Source: Oxyruncus cristatus
Taxonomy: Eukaryota; Chordata; Aves; Passeriformes; Cotingidae
Direction of reading: 5' to 3'
Length of the DNA: 64,000 bases
NCBI GenBank assembly: GCA_013399855.1
Contig: VXAY01002386.1
Span: 250,404 to 314,403, forward strand
Within the stretch, counting starts at the first letter, position 1; every line of letters begins with the position of its first letter. Positions 63,600 through 64,000 of this stretch are shown one piece after another. A model generated the notes under the pieces. The model was not told the origin of the DNA, ran no database searches, and saw only the letters and a list, made by a program, of their open reading frames with translations. A program made the position numbers and the translations under genes.

Positions 63600-64000
63600 T
63601 TGAGTTTAACTCTCCATAGGGCTGGTTAAACCTTCTTGACCCTGAGATGATTCCCCAGTCACTCTGCTAATGGCAGCTCTTACCTGGCTGTGGAGAATCC
63701 TCCAGAGTAAGAGATGGGGAGTACCCATATAGTGGCCACCAGTTGCTAACTGCTCAGAGCCAGGTATTGCCTCTCTGCTCCTGTGGCTGACAGGAGCCGT
63801 GGTCACTGAGGGAGAGAACGCTCTGGGACTCTGATGGCCTCCAGCCCTGTCCAGCCTGGCTGTCTGGAAGTGCTGCCCTGACCTGCCCCACCTCCTTCTT
63901 ATGCTTTATTGCCCCGTCAACACCATCACCACCACCACTGCCACTGCTGCCGGGGCTTGCTGTGAGGAACCTTTACCCTGATCTGCCTGGATTCTCACCC
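63600..64000. other. GC-rich sequence at the window edge, probable repeat
   Basis: The last 400 bp rise sharply in G and C, include a (CAC/CAT)n stretch (about 63918-63945) and, read on minus, a gcaataaagc motif near 63905-63914 like a retroviral polyadenylation site. It may be an LTR or the GC-rich 5' part of a retroelement continuing beyond the window. It cannot be classified from this piece. Confidence 0.4.

Noticed and set aside
1..64000. CRISPR arrays, bacterial operons, phage genes, tRNA or rRNA genes
   Set aside because: No regularly spaced direct repeats, no ribosome-binding-site plus long-ORF organisation and no tRNA or rRNA signatures. Composition and repeats are those of a bird intron.

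Overview
This window is AT-rich, gene-poor vertebrate DNA and almost certainly comes from a bird. The main evidence is the many copies of the avian LINE CR1, on both strands, with their characteristic 3' end (8-bp tails related to ATTCTATG, preceded by a 'ggttggaaaaggcct..tccaaccc' block). LTRs of endogenous-retrovirus types common in birds support this. No bacterial gene, operon, CRISPR array, tRNA or rRNA was found.

The only host coding sequence I can support is two consecutive exons on the minus strand, at 38155-37991 and 30868-30715. Both have canonical splice sites and their reading phases match (phase 1 to phase 1, then phase 1 to phase 2). Joined, they encode about 105 residues of one laminin G-like domain that resembles the photoreceptor extracellular-matrix protein EYS (eyes shut homolog). 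EYS is known for giant introns, which fits the layout: at least 25.8 kb of intron upstream of the first exon, 7.1 kb between the two, and at least 30.7 kb downstream. Most of the window is therefore EYS intron carrying repeats.

Layout from left to right: 1-2890 is unique intronic DNA. 2890-4013 is an old plus-strand CR1 with internal sequence missing, split by a younger minus-strand CR1 (3225-3548). 4014-4428 is a fragment of a different non-LTR retrotransposon, ending in a C2H2-like finger and bracketed by 36-bp direct repeats. 10984-11215 is a CR1 end. 16220-17290 is an old ERVL-like LTR with a second, TSD-flanked solo LTR nested inside it. 21601-21664 is an assembly gap. 23160-25425 is a CR1 graveyard with a minus-strand element head-to-head against scrambled plus-strand pieces. 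30715-30868 is an EYS exon. 33075-33460 is a broken retrocopy of VPS26A in the 7.1-kb intron. 37991-38155 is an EYS exon. CR1 copies follow at 39425-39861, 43603-44755, 48588-48700, 56270-56884 (with an internal 191-bp tandem duplication) and 59820-59885. 49429-49811 is a minus-strand solo LTR with a 6-bp TSD.

The signals least explained by known features are a 130-bp near-perfect hairpin at 52363-52492 (MITE or small-RNA precursor candidate), three shorter perfect hairpins, and several GC-rich patches of unknown origin (31755-32015, 40330-40670, 63600-64000). Nearly all long open reading frames in the window are CR1 remnants, their antisense shadows, or chance.
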